This document shows, piece after piece, positions 11,806 to 22,964 of a stretch of DNA of 64,000 nt. Source of the stretch: Lumbricus terrestris (Eukaryota > Annelida > Clitellata > Crassiclitellata > Lumbricidae); the NCBI GenBank assembly GCA_949752735.1, contig OX457052.1, forward strand, positions 20,450,798-20,514,797, in the 5' to 3' direction. The position numbers and the translations under genes were made by a program. The number at the start of each line of letters is the position of its first letter. The first letter of the stretch is position 1. A model generated the notes under the pieces. It saw only the letters and a program-made list of their open reading frames with translations. It was not told the DNA's origin and made no database searches.

Positions 11806-12081
11806 ATGCAACAGCCAATGAATACCAATCCAGTACAGGTGGTTGTAGTCGCTCAGCCTATGATGATAGACAGACAGATCAAATATAGAAGCATGAAAAC
11901 TAGTTTGTCCAGACAACTGATTGGATTAGGAATCACACAACTTATAATCGGCATCCTCTGCATCATCTTTCAAGGCGTCGCTGTCGGAATATTTGCCGAT
12001 CTATTGAACTCTGACAGATCTGGTTATTCGGGTATACTTGGCATTGACGTCGTCGGACATGGGTTCTGGACTGGCATACTG
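11806..12081 (+). CDS. MS4A-like copy B, exon 1 (start, TM1)
   Basis: 92 codons from ATG to the phase-0 donor CTG|GTAAGC. The ATG is the first in frame after a plausible acceptor (ATCTTCAG, ending 11798), so a 5' untranslated exon probably lies upstream. It encodes a Pro/Val-rich N-terminus, TM1 (LIGLGITQLIIGILCIIF) and the first half of TM2 (GHGFWTGIL). The two-hydrophobic-segment layout with Gly before Phe-Trp is typical of MS4A proteins. The open frame extends upstream only into a retrotransposon tail, which is not part of the protein. Confidence 0.85.
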
Positions 12082-12390
12082 GTAAGCAACAAATTATTGA
12101 TGTCTAGGCCTGACAAGGTGCTTTTCAAAGCTGCTCAGGGAAACCGTAACCTCTTCCCACTACATAGAGATCCATTAATTAATTAATATACTATAACTTT
12201 AGAGAGAAGGCTCACAATTTCGTCATCCCCAGTAAAGACTCCTTAAACTTTATCTCAAGAATGTTGTTCAAAAACATGTCCTAACTATCATGACTATAAG
12301 TTTTAAGCAGTCATTCTGTCAATTGTGCGCGCTAATGTAAATCTACAGCGTTCTGTCTGTCATTTATTGTATTAAACGAATATACACACA

Positions 12391-12536
12391 CAGTGCCTAA
12401 AGTGCGGAAAAAGAAGTGCCTGGACGCCCCTTACCTTTCCATTCTGTGCTCGCCAATAAGTGGCTGGACGGCGTTCAGATTTTAAAACAAGTGCATGGAC
12501 GCCGTCCATGACCGTTCAGGCACACTTTAAGCCCTG
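12391..12536. mobile_element. hAT MITE, 146 bp, in intron 1
   Basis: The ends are inverted, CAGTGCCTAAAGTG and CACTTTAAGCCCTG, with an exact 8-bp flanking duplication TACACACA (12383-12390 and 12537-12544). There is no coding sequence. Confidence 0.85.
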
Positions 12537-12787
12537 TACACACATGCTACTAAAATACAAGAATATACGCCTCTAATAATTAACTTTTACATGATAATTG
12601 TTTTTCTTCCCATAGGCTTACAGAGTATCAGATTATGTTTAGGGCATGATGTACGAGTCTTCTTACACCATGGCTTACGGGGAGACAATATGTCGGGGGC
12701 TTCATATCGTGACACCTGCGTTGCCGTGTTGGAAAAAAGAAACTTCTTCCTATAATATATGCACTGACTTGTATCCAAGTCAATATA

Positions 12788-12829
12788 CCTATATATATAT
12801 ATATATATACCTATATATATATATATATG
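12788..12829. repeat. (TA)n microsatellite
   Basis: TATATA runs interrupted by CCTA, in intron 1 of copy B. Confidence 0.9.
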
Positions 12830-13052
12830 TATGGCCTCGATATTCGTTCATAATCTCCTCATCACGTTCCAATAATATTTTTCGGCCAAAGATCAACGAC
12901 ATTTTTACCGACACAAGGTAAAATATGTTGGCCCCCTTCGAAAATTTCTATATCCGTCTCTGTATGCTCCTGCATACAATCTTGCATTGAGACTCAACAT
13001 TTTAATTCAGACTTACAACAAAATATATTTTACTTTTTGTTTGTTTCGACAG

Positions 13053-13109
13053 TTTTTGATCACTGGGGCATTTGGCATCGCCGGAGGAATCAAAAGAAAT
13101 AAGTGCCAG
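13053..13109 (+). CDS. MS4A-like copy B, exon 2 (end of TM2)
   Basis: A 19-codon, phase-0 exon between TTTCGACAG and GTGACT. It reads FLITGAFGIAGGIKRNKCQ, completing TM2 and giving the positively charged inner loop. Short exons at this point are normal for MS4A genes. The exon is too small to be found by ORF length; the phase match with its neighbours supports it. Confidence 0.8.
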
Positions 13110-13140
13110 GTGACTGCATAGTGTAGGCCTATACATTTTG

Positions 13141-15345
13141 CATATAGACATAGACATAGACATAGTTTTATTGATCCCAACAATTGTACATGTATGTTTA
13201 ACAAAGTATAGATATAATTCACAATAAGAAAATACTCAAAGTGAATAGGTATTATAAGAGTGAGTGAGCAAATAGGCACACCAAAAGGGACAAGTCCCGC
13301 TAAGCAGGGGCCTAATTAACAAAGTGAAGTGAGAAAGTGAAAGCTGAAGGGAGTATTTGAATGCAGAGATATTACTTAACTAGGGAAAGAAAAAAATTAT
13401 TATAAAAAAAAACTAATGTAATAAACACTACATGAAAAGTTCAGAGAAGGAACAAAATAAAAGCAAAAGCAATCAAACAATCAAATAAATCAGCATTAGC
13501 ATGGGTAACCCCTCATGCTATTAACAGAAAACATTACATAATGTATACACACGTAACAAGTGTTTAAAGTGAGTTAAGTTAGTAGCCTTACGAATGTGAA
13601 TCGGAATTTTATTCCATATGACAGGGCCTTAGAATTTAATGGAAAATTTCCGAACATTTGTTTTTGCAAAAATAATACTGAAGTCTTTATTACCTCTAGT
13701 GAGTCCAGGATGCAATGCAGGAGAGAAGTAGGAAGCAAAGGAAGAAGGGAGGAGGTTATTGATGTATTGATACATAAATTGAGATGTCTGTTCAAATCTA
13801 ATCTGCTTAATATTTAGGAGTTTATGCTCAGCAAATAGGGGACCAGTATGACAGTTAACAGTGGATTTAGTGATAACTCGTATGGCTTTTTTGCAAGGTC
13901 ATTAAAACATGGAGATGGGTATCATAGGTAGAAGTCCAAATTAAATTAGAGTAACTAAGGTATGGATAGACTAGGGTGAAATATAGATTGATAAGCACAT
14001 GAGAGGGAAGCAAGTAAGAGACTCTCTTAATAATGCCTATACTTTTGGATTTTTTTTTTACTTATTTCATCTACATGGACTTTCCATTTTAGGTGTTGAT
14101 CAATATGAACGCCAAGGAATTTTGTCGTGTAAACTTGAGGAATAATTTTGTTGTCAATAAGCAGCTCATTATTTGTTATAGGTATTGGTTTTTTATTTGA
14201 ACAAAATGTGATATAATTAGTTTTAGATAGGTTTAATGAAAGTTTATTTGCCTTGAACCAATCACTAGCTGATATTAATTCATTATTGACTAGCTGAAGA
14301 AGCTGATCATAGGAAGCATGCGATAAAAATACATTAGAATCGTCTGCAAATAGAATATAGTGTAAGATGGATGATGAATTTGGGAGGTCATTGATATAGA
14401 TTAAAAACAGGAGAGGACCAAGGATAGAGCCTTGAGGTACTCCAAATTCTATAGTTTGAAAGTTAGACAATTTTCCATTACAAAGCACCTGCTGTAGACG
14501 ATTGCCCAAATAACCACTAAGCCATCGAAGTGCATTATCTCTAATACCATAGTGTTCAAGTTTATACAAAAGTATTTTGTGGTCCACAGTATCAAACGCC
14601 TTTGCAAGGTCAAGGAAGATACCAATTGAGTATTCATTATTGTCCATGGCCTTGGTAATTTTGTCCTGTATATCAATCAGTGACATGGAGGTAGAGTGAC
14701 CCGGCTGAAAGCCATGCTGAAACGGATATAATATGTCCTTATGCTTTATGTATGAAAGTAATCTGTCATACATTACTCTTTCAAATAATTTGGAGAAAAA
14801 AGGTAGTATAGAAATGGGTCTGTAATTATTAATTTCATTTTTGGCACCTTGTTTGTGAATGGGGAGAACTTTGGCAAGCATGATTTCTGATGGAATAATA
14901 CCACTTTTTAGTGAACAGTTAATCACTTCAGCCAGCGGACTGGCAAGAAGTTCCATAACCGGTGATAAAATCATAGGATTCAAATCATCAGTGCCAGAAC
15001 TGTGAGTCGATTTAAGAGAGTTATTAATTGCTAATATTTCCTGGGAGGTAGTTGAAAGTAGGGCAAAGGAATTAGATGAGGATGGGTGGAGATAGTCTTG
15101 AAAGCATTTCTCAGATGGGAGGATTTTGGATGATAAAGATTTCGCTAAGCCTGTAAAATATGAGTTGAATTTTTCAGCCATAACTAAAGGGTCATTCGTT
15201 AAATTTCCATCCAGATTAATTTCGTTAATAAGTGTGTCCTTCTTAGCTGACTTAATTACTGTTCTAATAACCTGCCAGGTTTTTTTAATGTCCTTATATG
15301 AATTGAAGGATAAATAATTACGCGTTTCATTCGGATAAATATTAT
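13141..15345 (-). mobile_element. 5'-truncated LINE (CR1/L2/jockey type)
   Basis: The minus strand carries the end of a non-LTR retrotransposon: a reverse transcriptase ORF, a downstream frameshifted C-terminus, a roughly 600-bp 3' untranslated region, and a terminal (TATGTC)n tail that reads as AGACAT repeats at 13141-13165. The same 3' end occurs again at 40931-41280. The 5' limit is about 15345, where homology to an ORF2 upstream of the RT stops. It lies in intron 2 of MS4A copy B, in antisense. Confidence 0.85.
14027..15181 (-). pseudogene. LINE ORF2 reverse transcriptase (partial)
   Basis: A 384-codon open frame, continuing upstream without a stop to about 15340. Visible RT motifs: NNYRPISILPFFSKLFE (about 119-135), FQPGHST (158-164), FLDLAKAFDTVDH (189-201), GVPQGSILGPLLFLIYINDLP (247-267; PQGS core) and the catalytic LFADD (277-281). 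The endonuclease domain is missing by 5' truncation. The frame breaks at an A-run near 14050, after which the usual C-terminus continues in another frame. The copy is therefore inactive, though little decayed. Confidence 0.85.
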
Positions 15346-15638
15346 GCTAGAGGCTTCGGAAGTTTTTTGCGTATATACCCGATGATGAGGAATGTATTGT
15401 TGGGAAATAGAACATTATAATTGAATGTTACCAGAATGTTAATTTGATCACATTTGCCTATACCTTATTTGCGTTCTGATATAGAAAGTTCTGCGAGCCG
15501 GTAAGTTTCAATTGATCTATCCAGAAAAATTCAGAACAGTTATTGTATTGTATTGTTTAAGGCATCAAACAAAGTAAACAAAATAAGAAATCAATTAGCA
15601 AGAATTTCAATCTGATTTTTGTTTTTCATCTTCAAAAG

Positions 15639-15827
15639 GTTGTTGCATTCAATGTGCTGTCAATCCTATCCGCATTGTTTGCCGCTTGCTTAATGGCCAT
15701 AGCAATACTTGGCGCCGTCTTCTACACATATAGCAGCCGACGTTGTGACTACGTTTACTCTGGAACTACAAGCTACGACAATTCGTATTCGTACTACGGT
15801 AGTAACTATCGTTGCTATTCCACTCCG
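15639..15827 (+). CDS. MS4A-like copy B, exon 3 (TM3, outer loop)
   Basis: 63 codons in phase 0 between TTCAAAAG and CCG|GTAAAC. They encode TM3 (VLSILSALFAACLMAIAILGAVFYTY, residues about 116-141), then an extracellular loop rich in Tyr and Ser with two cysteines (RRCDYVYSG and YRCYSTP) that could form a disulphide. In vertebrate MS4A proteins the loop between TM3 and TM4 is the larger outer loop, which fits. The paralogous exon of copy A lies upstream of the window. Confidence 0.8.
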
Positions 15828-16035
15828 GTAAACATTTTAAATGGATTGTCACGTCAGTTAGGGTGTTTTGAACATTCGCTTTGCATTTTCTTAGGTGTCG
15901 AATAGCGGCCCAATTTTTTTTCTTGATTATCCCGAATATTAGCGGTCGAACCAATTCCGAATAGTGGTAACTTGATATCTACTTCTGCCTAATATATTAT
16001 AGCGAATGGACTGAGTTAACTTTCCTATTAATATA

Positions 16036-17438
16036 CAGGGTGGCTCAAAAAAAAACGTACCACCGGGGAAAATGCGATATCTTCGCAGCCGATTGGTGTT
16101 TTTCTGCGAAAATTTCACAATTTGAAGGGGAATGAATATACAACAATCCCTGAAAGTTTCATTTGAAACTTTTCATGTTTGCAAAAGTTACAGCTGTTCA
16201 AACTTAAAATTTCGTTTTTTCAATTATCCGGAGAATCATGCTCCAATACAAGTGATTTCATTAGGATGTTTGGCAAATTACAACACACACACATTGATGA
16301 TGATGTCATACGACCTCACTATGAGCTGTAAAGAAGCTGTTTATGAAGCAATCTGCTGGTATTTGGTGATATTTTATAGATTAAGGTCTCAATTGGTGAA
16401 CCCAAACAATGAACGTCATGGGCAAAGTTTCTGCAAAAGATAAAATGGGAACTCGGACTTTGCATGAACAGAGACTGAGACATCGCGTGATCATAGCAAA
16501 ATACCCAGTGAAAAGTGGAGCCTGAGCACATTGAAGACTATCTGCAAACGGGTTTATGTAACGAAGATCAGATGTCGGAAGAGAGGCAGGAAGTGGTCGC
16601 TTGATCTGACGGAAAAAGCGCGATTTTCACGAAATTCGCTTGGTAATCGAAAGGTCAAGTTTGCAAAGCAAATCGTGGTTTCGGCATCAGATATGCCGGC
16701 GTGTGTTGCGGCTGCAAGAAAAGACTGCAATTAATCCAATTCAGTAGGTTAGATGTCAAACTCATCATTGAACTCGCTTACCCAGACTCATTGAAGACCA
16801 GGTATGCTCTAACATCTGGTTTTATTATGCAGCAGGACAGTGCGCCTGCTTGCTCGCACGGCAAGGTTGATTATGATGGCGCTACCTTATTGACATCAAC
16901 TGAAGTAAATGCATTGGCAAAGATGATTTACAAACTCGCCAGACCTTAACCCACTTGTTTATCACGTCTGGGGAGCTATGCTGGAACGCTGCAAGACATT
17001 TAATCCCAAGTTGGAGAACATTGGCCAGCTGAAGCAAGTCTTGCTGCTAATGTGGGGTCAGTTGCCGCAGGACCCGACCAACAAGGCCATACTGAGCTTC
17101 ACAAAAAGAATTTGAGCTTGTGTTAAGGCAGAGAGTGGACACTCTCATTATACCTTACAATAAACTGCAAAACCGAATGCTGAGGTCGTAGGGAAAAGTG
17201 ATATCATATGACATGGAAATCTACAAGTGACGTAAATTTTCCGCGGATATTTGAAAAAACGAAATTTTAAGTTTGAACAGCTGTAACTTTTGCAAACATG
17301 AAAAGTTTCAAATGAAACTTTCAGGGATTGTTGGAAATTCATTCTCCTACAAATTGGGATATTTTCGCAGAAAAAGTTCAATCGGCGGCGAAGATATCGC
17401 ATTTTCCCCGGTGGTACGTTTTTTTTTGAGCCACCCTG
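16036..17438. mobile_element. Tc1/mariner-type transposon, 1.4 kb
   Basis: Flanked by TA on both sides. The termini are long inverted repeats of about 200 bp that start CAGGGTGGCTCAAAAAAAAA and stay nearly identical inward (ACGTACCACCGGGGAAAATG and so on). The paralogous intron in copy A has no insertion. Confidence 0.92.
16411..17115 (+). pseudogene. Mariner transposase remnant
   Basis: Fragments across frames resemble a mariner transposase in the right order: an N-terminal helix-turn-helix segment (MGTRTLHEQRLRHRVIIAKYP), a KRGRKWS linker from the usual AGSGRP region, the catalytic-region motif MQQDSAPAC (second Asp, normally QQDGAPAH), and near the end LPQDPTNKA followed by SFTKRI. Several stops and frameshifts interrupt it, so it is inactive. 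The element may still be movable in trans, given its well-preserved termini. Confidence 0.75.
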
Positions 17439-17520
17439 TATATACACTACATATATAATTATATATACATATATTATAATATTATATAATATTATATACA
17501 TTACACATATATATATATAT

Positions 17521-19086
17521 TAGAGTGGTCCACAATGCATAGCCAAAAAATTAAGTTTTTAGAATTCTTTCTCCACAAGGCTTATTTTTGTCCACTTGGG
17601 GTAGATAGTCTCCCTGTAAAATTTCAGCCTGATTGTGCAACATTTAGAGGTCAACCCATTCTGAGCATTTTACTTGAGTGCTAATAATGCATTTTCGTCA
17701 TGTTAAACGTCGTTATTAGACCTATATGGCTTCGTCTAATTTGAGATCCGACCAGGAGCACTGGCTATGGGAAAAACAGTATCTCGATTGTCTACTGCAA
17801 GATTACCACGCAGCCTGGATGCACAGCAACTGCTTCAGTTTCATCATATCACTAAAGGGAGGCCCTTCCGGAAAGTTACAAAATGGCCTGTGATGGAATT
17901 ATTTGTATTTGGGTGCTTGCCAGAATACCAACACAGCTGGCTGACTGGTGTGTCAGGAAACTGTCAAAACTTTATCAGAACTATCTAACTCTGAAGACTC
18001 ACAGACCACTATAAAGAGAAAGTGACAGGATGAAGACGACATGTTCAAGAGTGATCTTCAATTTTTTTTCGATATTGCCTCAAAGGATGTGATGACAGAA
18101 ATCCAGCAAGACTAAGATCGGGATATCCTTCGAATAGGTCCTACAAAGAGCAGACGTATTTTCCAGCAGCATGAGTGGAGTAAACTTGAAGACAGCAGCA
18201 AAAGAAAGCAGAAAGAGGCAACCGCAGGAAAAAGAGAGAATGGTGAAAATTAAAATGAAGAACACTGTGACACAAGACAAAAGGCAGTTATGAAGCAGCA
18301 GGTGAACTTTCTGCGTTGGCATCTATAGAAGAATTTGATTACATTGAAGAGTATCAGACAACTTAGTCCTAGTACGTATGCAATAAGATTACATCTACAC
18401 TCTACAATGTCTGCATAAACAGCTGCTACTAACTGCCTTAATTAAAAAAAGATCCAAGAACATCATCCATGTCCTCTTTAGTTTAGTTGTTAGTGCTTTG
18501 TTTCATGTTGGCCTTCCAGACCGTGATCCTTGGTCTGTAGATGGAGGTGTCACACTGGCGATTGGCTATGACATTAATTTCAGAAATAATATTTTCTAGA
18601 AGTTCGGAATAAAAGAAGGACAAGAGGCAGCTAGGTGCAATGGAAGAACAAGAGTGCACACTGGAAGGCCTGCTATTACCTCACTGAGAAAGCAAAATGT
18701 TGTCCAGCATCGACGGATCAAAGGAAAATATGGACCGCTAAGCTATTATTGTCACTGGAAATTGTCAGGATAAACTCTTTGCAATCCCAAAAATGGTGAA
18801 CGGCATTCAAGAAGGTGACTCTCAGGTCAATACCAGTGTTGAAGTACGATAATTGAGAAATGGAATCTCCCCAGACATCGCTCAATGTCGCTCAGGTTGT
18901 ACATTAACCATTGCGAAACAATTTATTTACATCTGTCCAATTAACATAAAAAGTGTCAAATGGGTTGACCTCTAAATGTAATTTATTTTCATTGAAATTT
19001 TTTGTGATTATTACAATCATGATAAGGAACAAAACAAGCCTTGTGGAGAACTGAAATCTGTTAGATGAATTTTGTGGACCAGTCTA
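17521..19086. mobile_element. TIR DNA transposon of unassigned superfamily, 1.57 kb
   Basis: The ends are inverted: TAGAGTGGTCCACAA on the left, TTGTGGACCAGTCTA on the right. Further inward both ends share CTCCACAAGGCTT and ACATTTAGAGGTCAACCCA. It sits in an AT repeat, so the target duplication is ambiguous. Copy A has no insertion here. Coding remnants at about 17930-18200 on the + strand read IPTRIADWCVRKLSKLYQNY and then FKSDLQFFFDIASKDVMTEI before stops. This resembles, from memory, a recurrent unannotated invertebrate protein with an LFDIAHxDA-like motif. Confidence 0.7.
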
Positions 19087-19380
19087 ATATATATATATGG
19101 TTCACAAGTTCTAATTTTAGACAGGCCTAAATTAACTTCATTCCTAGTTTACACAGACTGGAAGAGGGATGCCAAAAATGCATGTTGTTGACTGTTTACT
19201 TCTAGTTTATGTATAAGATTTACTGAATTAAATCATTTGCGTACATTTTAAATTTTGATTATTGTTGGCAATTTTGTGGCAAATTCAGAGTGAAATCTAA
19301 CAACAATAAATCAGTTGAATTTTTTATTTTATTTTCATGTACATTCACATCATATTTAATTAAGACTCGATTGTTGACAG

Positions 19381-19539
19381 AATGAGACGGGACTGGCAAT
19401 GGAGTCCATGATGGCTATTCTGGGACTGATTGAGTTCATTATTGCCATTCGGTCTTCAGTTGTTTGCTGCAAGATTGGAGCATGTTGTTGCAACTGTGGA
19501 GGCTCATGTTGCTGTCCAACAGCTCCTCTTCAGAACCAA
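19381..19539 (+). CDS. MS4A-like copy B, exon 4 (TM4)
   Basis: A 53-codon, phase-0 exon with the same borders as 494-652. TM4 reads MAILGLIEFIIAI, followed by VVCCKIGACCCNCGGSCCC, a cluster of nine to ten cysteines next to the membrane that suggests S-acylation. Substitutions against copy A include MDVL to MESM and CGCSCC to CGGSCC; the frame and length are kept, so both copies appear to have been under constraint. Confidence 0.85.
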
Positions 19540-19834
19540 GTTAGTACACTTGGATCTATAGGTTCATTAACACTTGAGACAACTTCTATGTCCTCAACGA
19601 CATCTCGTATAACGAAGCACATGTCTTTTCAATGCTTCAACTACAATATCAGTGCATATATAGTAGATGGTTTAGACTCTATCTGCATTGTCCCCAACTT
19701 CACACAATAATAATAAAGTAAAACTATGTTTGTCACAGTTGACCAATATAACACAAAGTTTAGAGTAATTAAGCCTACCACCCTGCACTGAGTTGTGATT
19801 TCACTATTTCATGCTCTACTAACTTTATATTTAG

Positions 19835-20096
19835 TTTCTGATGGCAGGCCAACCATTTCTGGATCAGCAACAGATTGTCTTCGCCAATCAACAACCTCAA
19901 ATGTTCACTCCTAATCAACCATTTTCACCCAATTCGCAGCAGCAGTTGATGTTTTCGCCCAATCAACAACAGCCCATGTTTTTGGTCAATCCACAACAGC
20001 AGATTGTTAATGTTGATCCGCGACAGCAGATTGCTCAGTATCAGCCTCCGCCACCTTACAGTCAGCAACCAAGCGCCTACACATCGCTATCGCCAG
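19835..20096 (+). CDS. MS4A-like copy B, exon 5 (Q/P-rich tail)
   Basis: The phase 0 start follows ATTTAG; the exon ends CCAG|GTCAGT in phase 1. It carries 87 codons plus one base. The start methionine-like MAGQPF is internal, preceded in frame by Phe-Leu from the exon border. The repeats FTPNQPFSPNSQQQ, FSPNQQQP and VNPQQQIV form a disordered tail. Copy B has lost four codons around the PPxPPPY run compared with copy A. Confidence 0.8.
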
Positions 20097-20836
20097 GTCA
20101 GTATTTCATAGCAGATCTCCACTTTCATTGCCAGTTAGTGTTGTTCCATTTCTCTTTTAAGCAAACCGGTATTATTATTATATGTGTGCTCTATTCTTAC
20201 TTTACTCAATACCATTTAACATTGTTACGGACTTGCAGTTTCTCTCTTGAACTCTATAATTATTCAGTTTCTTGTAGCGCTATAATAATGTAGGCTACAA
20301 TCAGTTGGTCTGCTAGTATCTGTCTGCGCGCTTTGTCTTGCGCTGTTTTGCTACTGCGCCGAATTTGACTATTACGCCCACGACTAATTTTGCAGAGAGA
20401 ATGGGTCGACCACTTAATAATATTCGTTTTAATAATATTCGTTTTATTCGATTATTATTTATTATTTATTTAACTTACTTACTTTCTCGTTACTAATAGC
20501 AAAAAGCCAATTGCTCTATTTTGCAGTTTAAGTTAAAGATATTCGGTTAATCTCAGCTGAGGCTATCAAGATTAAAGGTTTGGCTGTAGAGACATATTCT
20601 GGTGTGAATTAATAACACCAGAATGATGTCGGATGACCTTCAGGAAAGTTTTAGGCCTCCATTTTATGGTACCAGAGGTACGGGACATCACAGCCTTGGT
20701 AAACTCACATCGTACACACGATATAAGTTACAAATGATGCCAAAATAAACCGACAACGGGATAGACATTCCATACTAGTTTTCTTAAGTTGAGCACTAAT
20801 CTGTACATGAAGCAAAAATTGGTGCTTGTTCTTTAG

Positions 20837-20880
20837 ATCCAAAAGATCAGGGCTCATACACGGGTCTGTATAATTCTTGA
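20837..20880 (+). CDS. MS4A-like copy B, truncated terminal exon
   Basis: Opens like copy A (DPKDQ, then SYTGLYNS) but meets TGA at 20878-20880, where copy A has GGA. Downstream, the frame stays open for another 32 codons that align with copy A (VYPEQPR, FAYDNYDRIENGEK) and then stops at 20977. A single nonsense change has therefore removed about 33 tail residues with most of the tyrosines. Whether this is fixed, polymorphic or a sequencing error cannot be told here. Confidence 0.75.
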
Positions 20881-21833
20881 ATGAGAGACACTCTGGTTTA
20901 TCCGGAACAACCAAGAAATCATCGCGATACAGGATTCGCCTACGATAATTATGATCGCATTGAGAACGGAGAGAAGTAGGCTAACAACACAGTTGCACCA
21001 AGACGCACGGAAACGTTCTATTGCAGCCTATATCTATAGTACATTTTCTGACTTAAATATAATAATTATAGGCCTAGTTGCATAATTTGTATGAATTCTA
21101 ATCATGCTGTCGAATTTTTATGACTTTACTTTTTCGCTGTGTATAGCAGGGCCGGATGACTATCTGCTTAGTTTATTTTATATTATATTCTCTTTAGAAT
21201 GCTTTGCTATTTTTCGGACTTGTTAGATTCATTTTGAGTTTTTGACACTTGAATACTCGCGTCAGAACAACAGAAAATGTTTGCGTTGGAATAGAATGGT
21301 TTGCAGCAATCGTCATATTCTAGAGAATACAATCATGTCTATGTATAATTTTACAGATATAAAATTTCAAATTTGCAATTTTTTAGGAAAAAGTTGCCGT
21401 AAACGGACCGTTGCCTTGATTGGACCACAGACGTGCCCGTTTCACACCCTAGATGCCACTTTGACCACGGTTTCAACTGCTGTATTATTGAGCCATTGAA
21501 TATAAGTCATATTGTTGTAGTCGGATTTATGGAATGCTGAATATTTAATAAATTGCAGTTGAAAATCCATTACGTGTAGCTTTGAAGTAATTCTAGTCGT
21601 TCCCAACAACGAGGGTAGACATTTTAGGTAAGTTTTAAAAAATGCGATCAGCTTTCCTTTAATTAGAAGAAGGTTTCATTTTTGAGCGACAATTAGGGAT
21701 TTAACTTTAAGACTGACGCTTGCTGAACTGTCGCAATTTAAATAGAAGAAGTCCGACAGTCCGTGCTGCCTGAAATGGACCACCAAAAGTTTCCTGAATT
21801 GGACCGATATTTTTCACATGGTCTATTTAAGGA
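20881..21833. other. Copy B 3' untranslated region and flank
   Basis: Parallels 3587-4371 of copy A. AATAAA occurs at 21547-21552 in the position equivalent to copy A. No other gene is visible. Confidence 0.6.
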
Positions 21834-22599
21834 CACCGGTGGCACGAAACAGAGTATCCCATGAACAGTGCCGGCGCTAGGATTTCAGTTTTGGAGGGGC
21901 TGAAGCCCGCGGCCAAATTTTCCATTTTCGCCGCAAAAATTTCTGACGACCTTTTTTTTTTTTAGTCATCGACCAAAATCTCATGAAAATTTTCCATTTT
22001 CGCCGCCAAAATTTCTGACGACCTTTTTTTTTTTTTTTTTTTAGTCATCGACCAAAATCGTGGATATTTTAATGTAAAATAATTCAAGATGGTCATTTTT
22101 TAGGGGAGCTGAGCCTCTTGTAGGAGGGGCTTAGCCCCCAGCCCCCCCTAGCGCCGCCACTGCCCATGAAAGCTATCCGAAGGGGGGGATGAATTAATCT
22201 ATATCCCCGGATGGAATTAACCGGCCTATACTATCCAGAAGGGATAAACCATTATATCCCCTTTTTGAAAATGCATTAAATAAAAATGTTATGCTCTAAT
22301 TAAAATTTTAAGTGACTCTAATTGTTTTAAGTGTCCTAAGCAATGTACAGAGAAAGGCAACTCGAATTTATTTAATTACTCTGGATGTTCTTAAGTGTTT
22401 TAAATGTTTTAAGTGCTCTAAAACCAAAGCAAAACAAATTATCTAGTAGGAATAAACATACCTGTTAGTCTCATTGTTCAAAACAAGGCAGATGAAAATT
22501 AATTTGCAAAAATTAATACACGCGGAAGTGGCTTTTTCGACTTTTTTCATTTGTGGGAATACGATTAATACGGGAGATACTCTATTTCTTGACACCGGC
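21834..22599. mobile_element. MITE-like element with CACCGGTG termini (copy B)
   Basis: Homologue of 4372-4782, with ends CACCGGTGGCACGAAACAG and TCTTGACACCGG. It is interrupted by the hAT MITE at 21866-22162, so it is the older of the two. Confidence 0.55.
21866..22162. mobile_element. hAT MITE, 297 bp
   Basis: Termini CAGTGCCGGCGCTAGG and CCTAGCGCCGCCACTG are inverted. The exact 8-bp duplication CCCATGAA lies at 21858-21865 and 22163-22170. Copy A shows the empty site at 4397-4404. Inside, a roughly 75-bp block with AGTCATCGACCAAAATC is tandemly repeated. Confidence 0.93.
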
Positions 22600-22964
22600 A
22601 CTTGCAATGTTATAAAAAAATTATTGGGCTTCTGTGAATAATAGTCAGTCCTATTATGCAGCACATCCTTTGGGCGAACTGTGTGTGATTCGTAAAGTAT
22701 TTAGTGTTAAGTTTTGGACTCAGGCAATATTAAGCAGGTTGGCCTAGGTCTATTGACTAAAAGTTTAACTGTTTTTAATCGTAATTAACTAATCATTATT
22801 TAGCTAGCGAATCTGACAAATGTTTAACTGGAAATGGCCGGGCTTGTCATATGACTAAGTTAATTTCTACTACTTTTGTGGTATTTTGACAGCGTTTAAC
22901 GGTGGGTACGTGTCACTTCCATTGTGATTCTAGCTTCTCAGGTTGCAAAACTATAACAATAATG

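Larger units (their letters stand above)
11806..20880 (+). other. MS4A-like gene copy B, complete coding span
   Basis: Six coding exons with GT/AG borders join in phases 0,0,0,0,1 to give about 328 residues. Topology: short N-terminus, TM1 (about 37-63), TM2 (about 85-110), TM3 (about 112-140), a Tyr/Ser-rich outer loop with two cysteines (141-174), TM4 (about 181-200), a Cys-rich patch, then a Q/P-rich tail. The TM2 signature GFWTGILFLITGAFGI is the MS4A/CD20 family hallmark. The protein should sit in the plasma membrane or endomembranes. Partners and ligand cannot be inferred. Intron 4 is swollen by two DNA transposons and intron 3 by a LINE. Confidence 0.8.
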
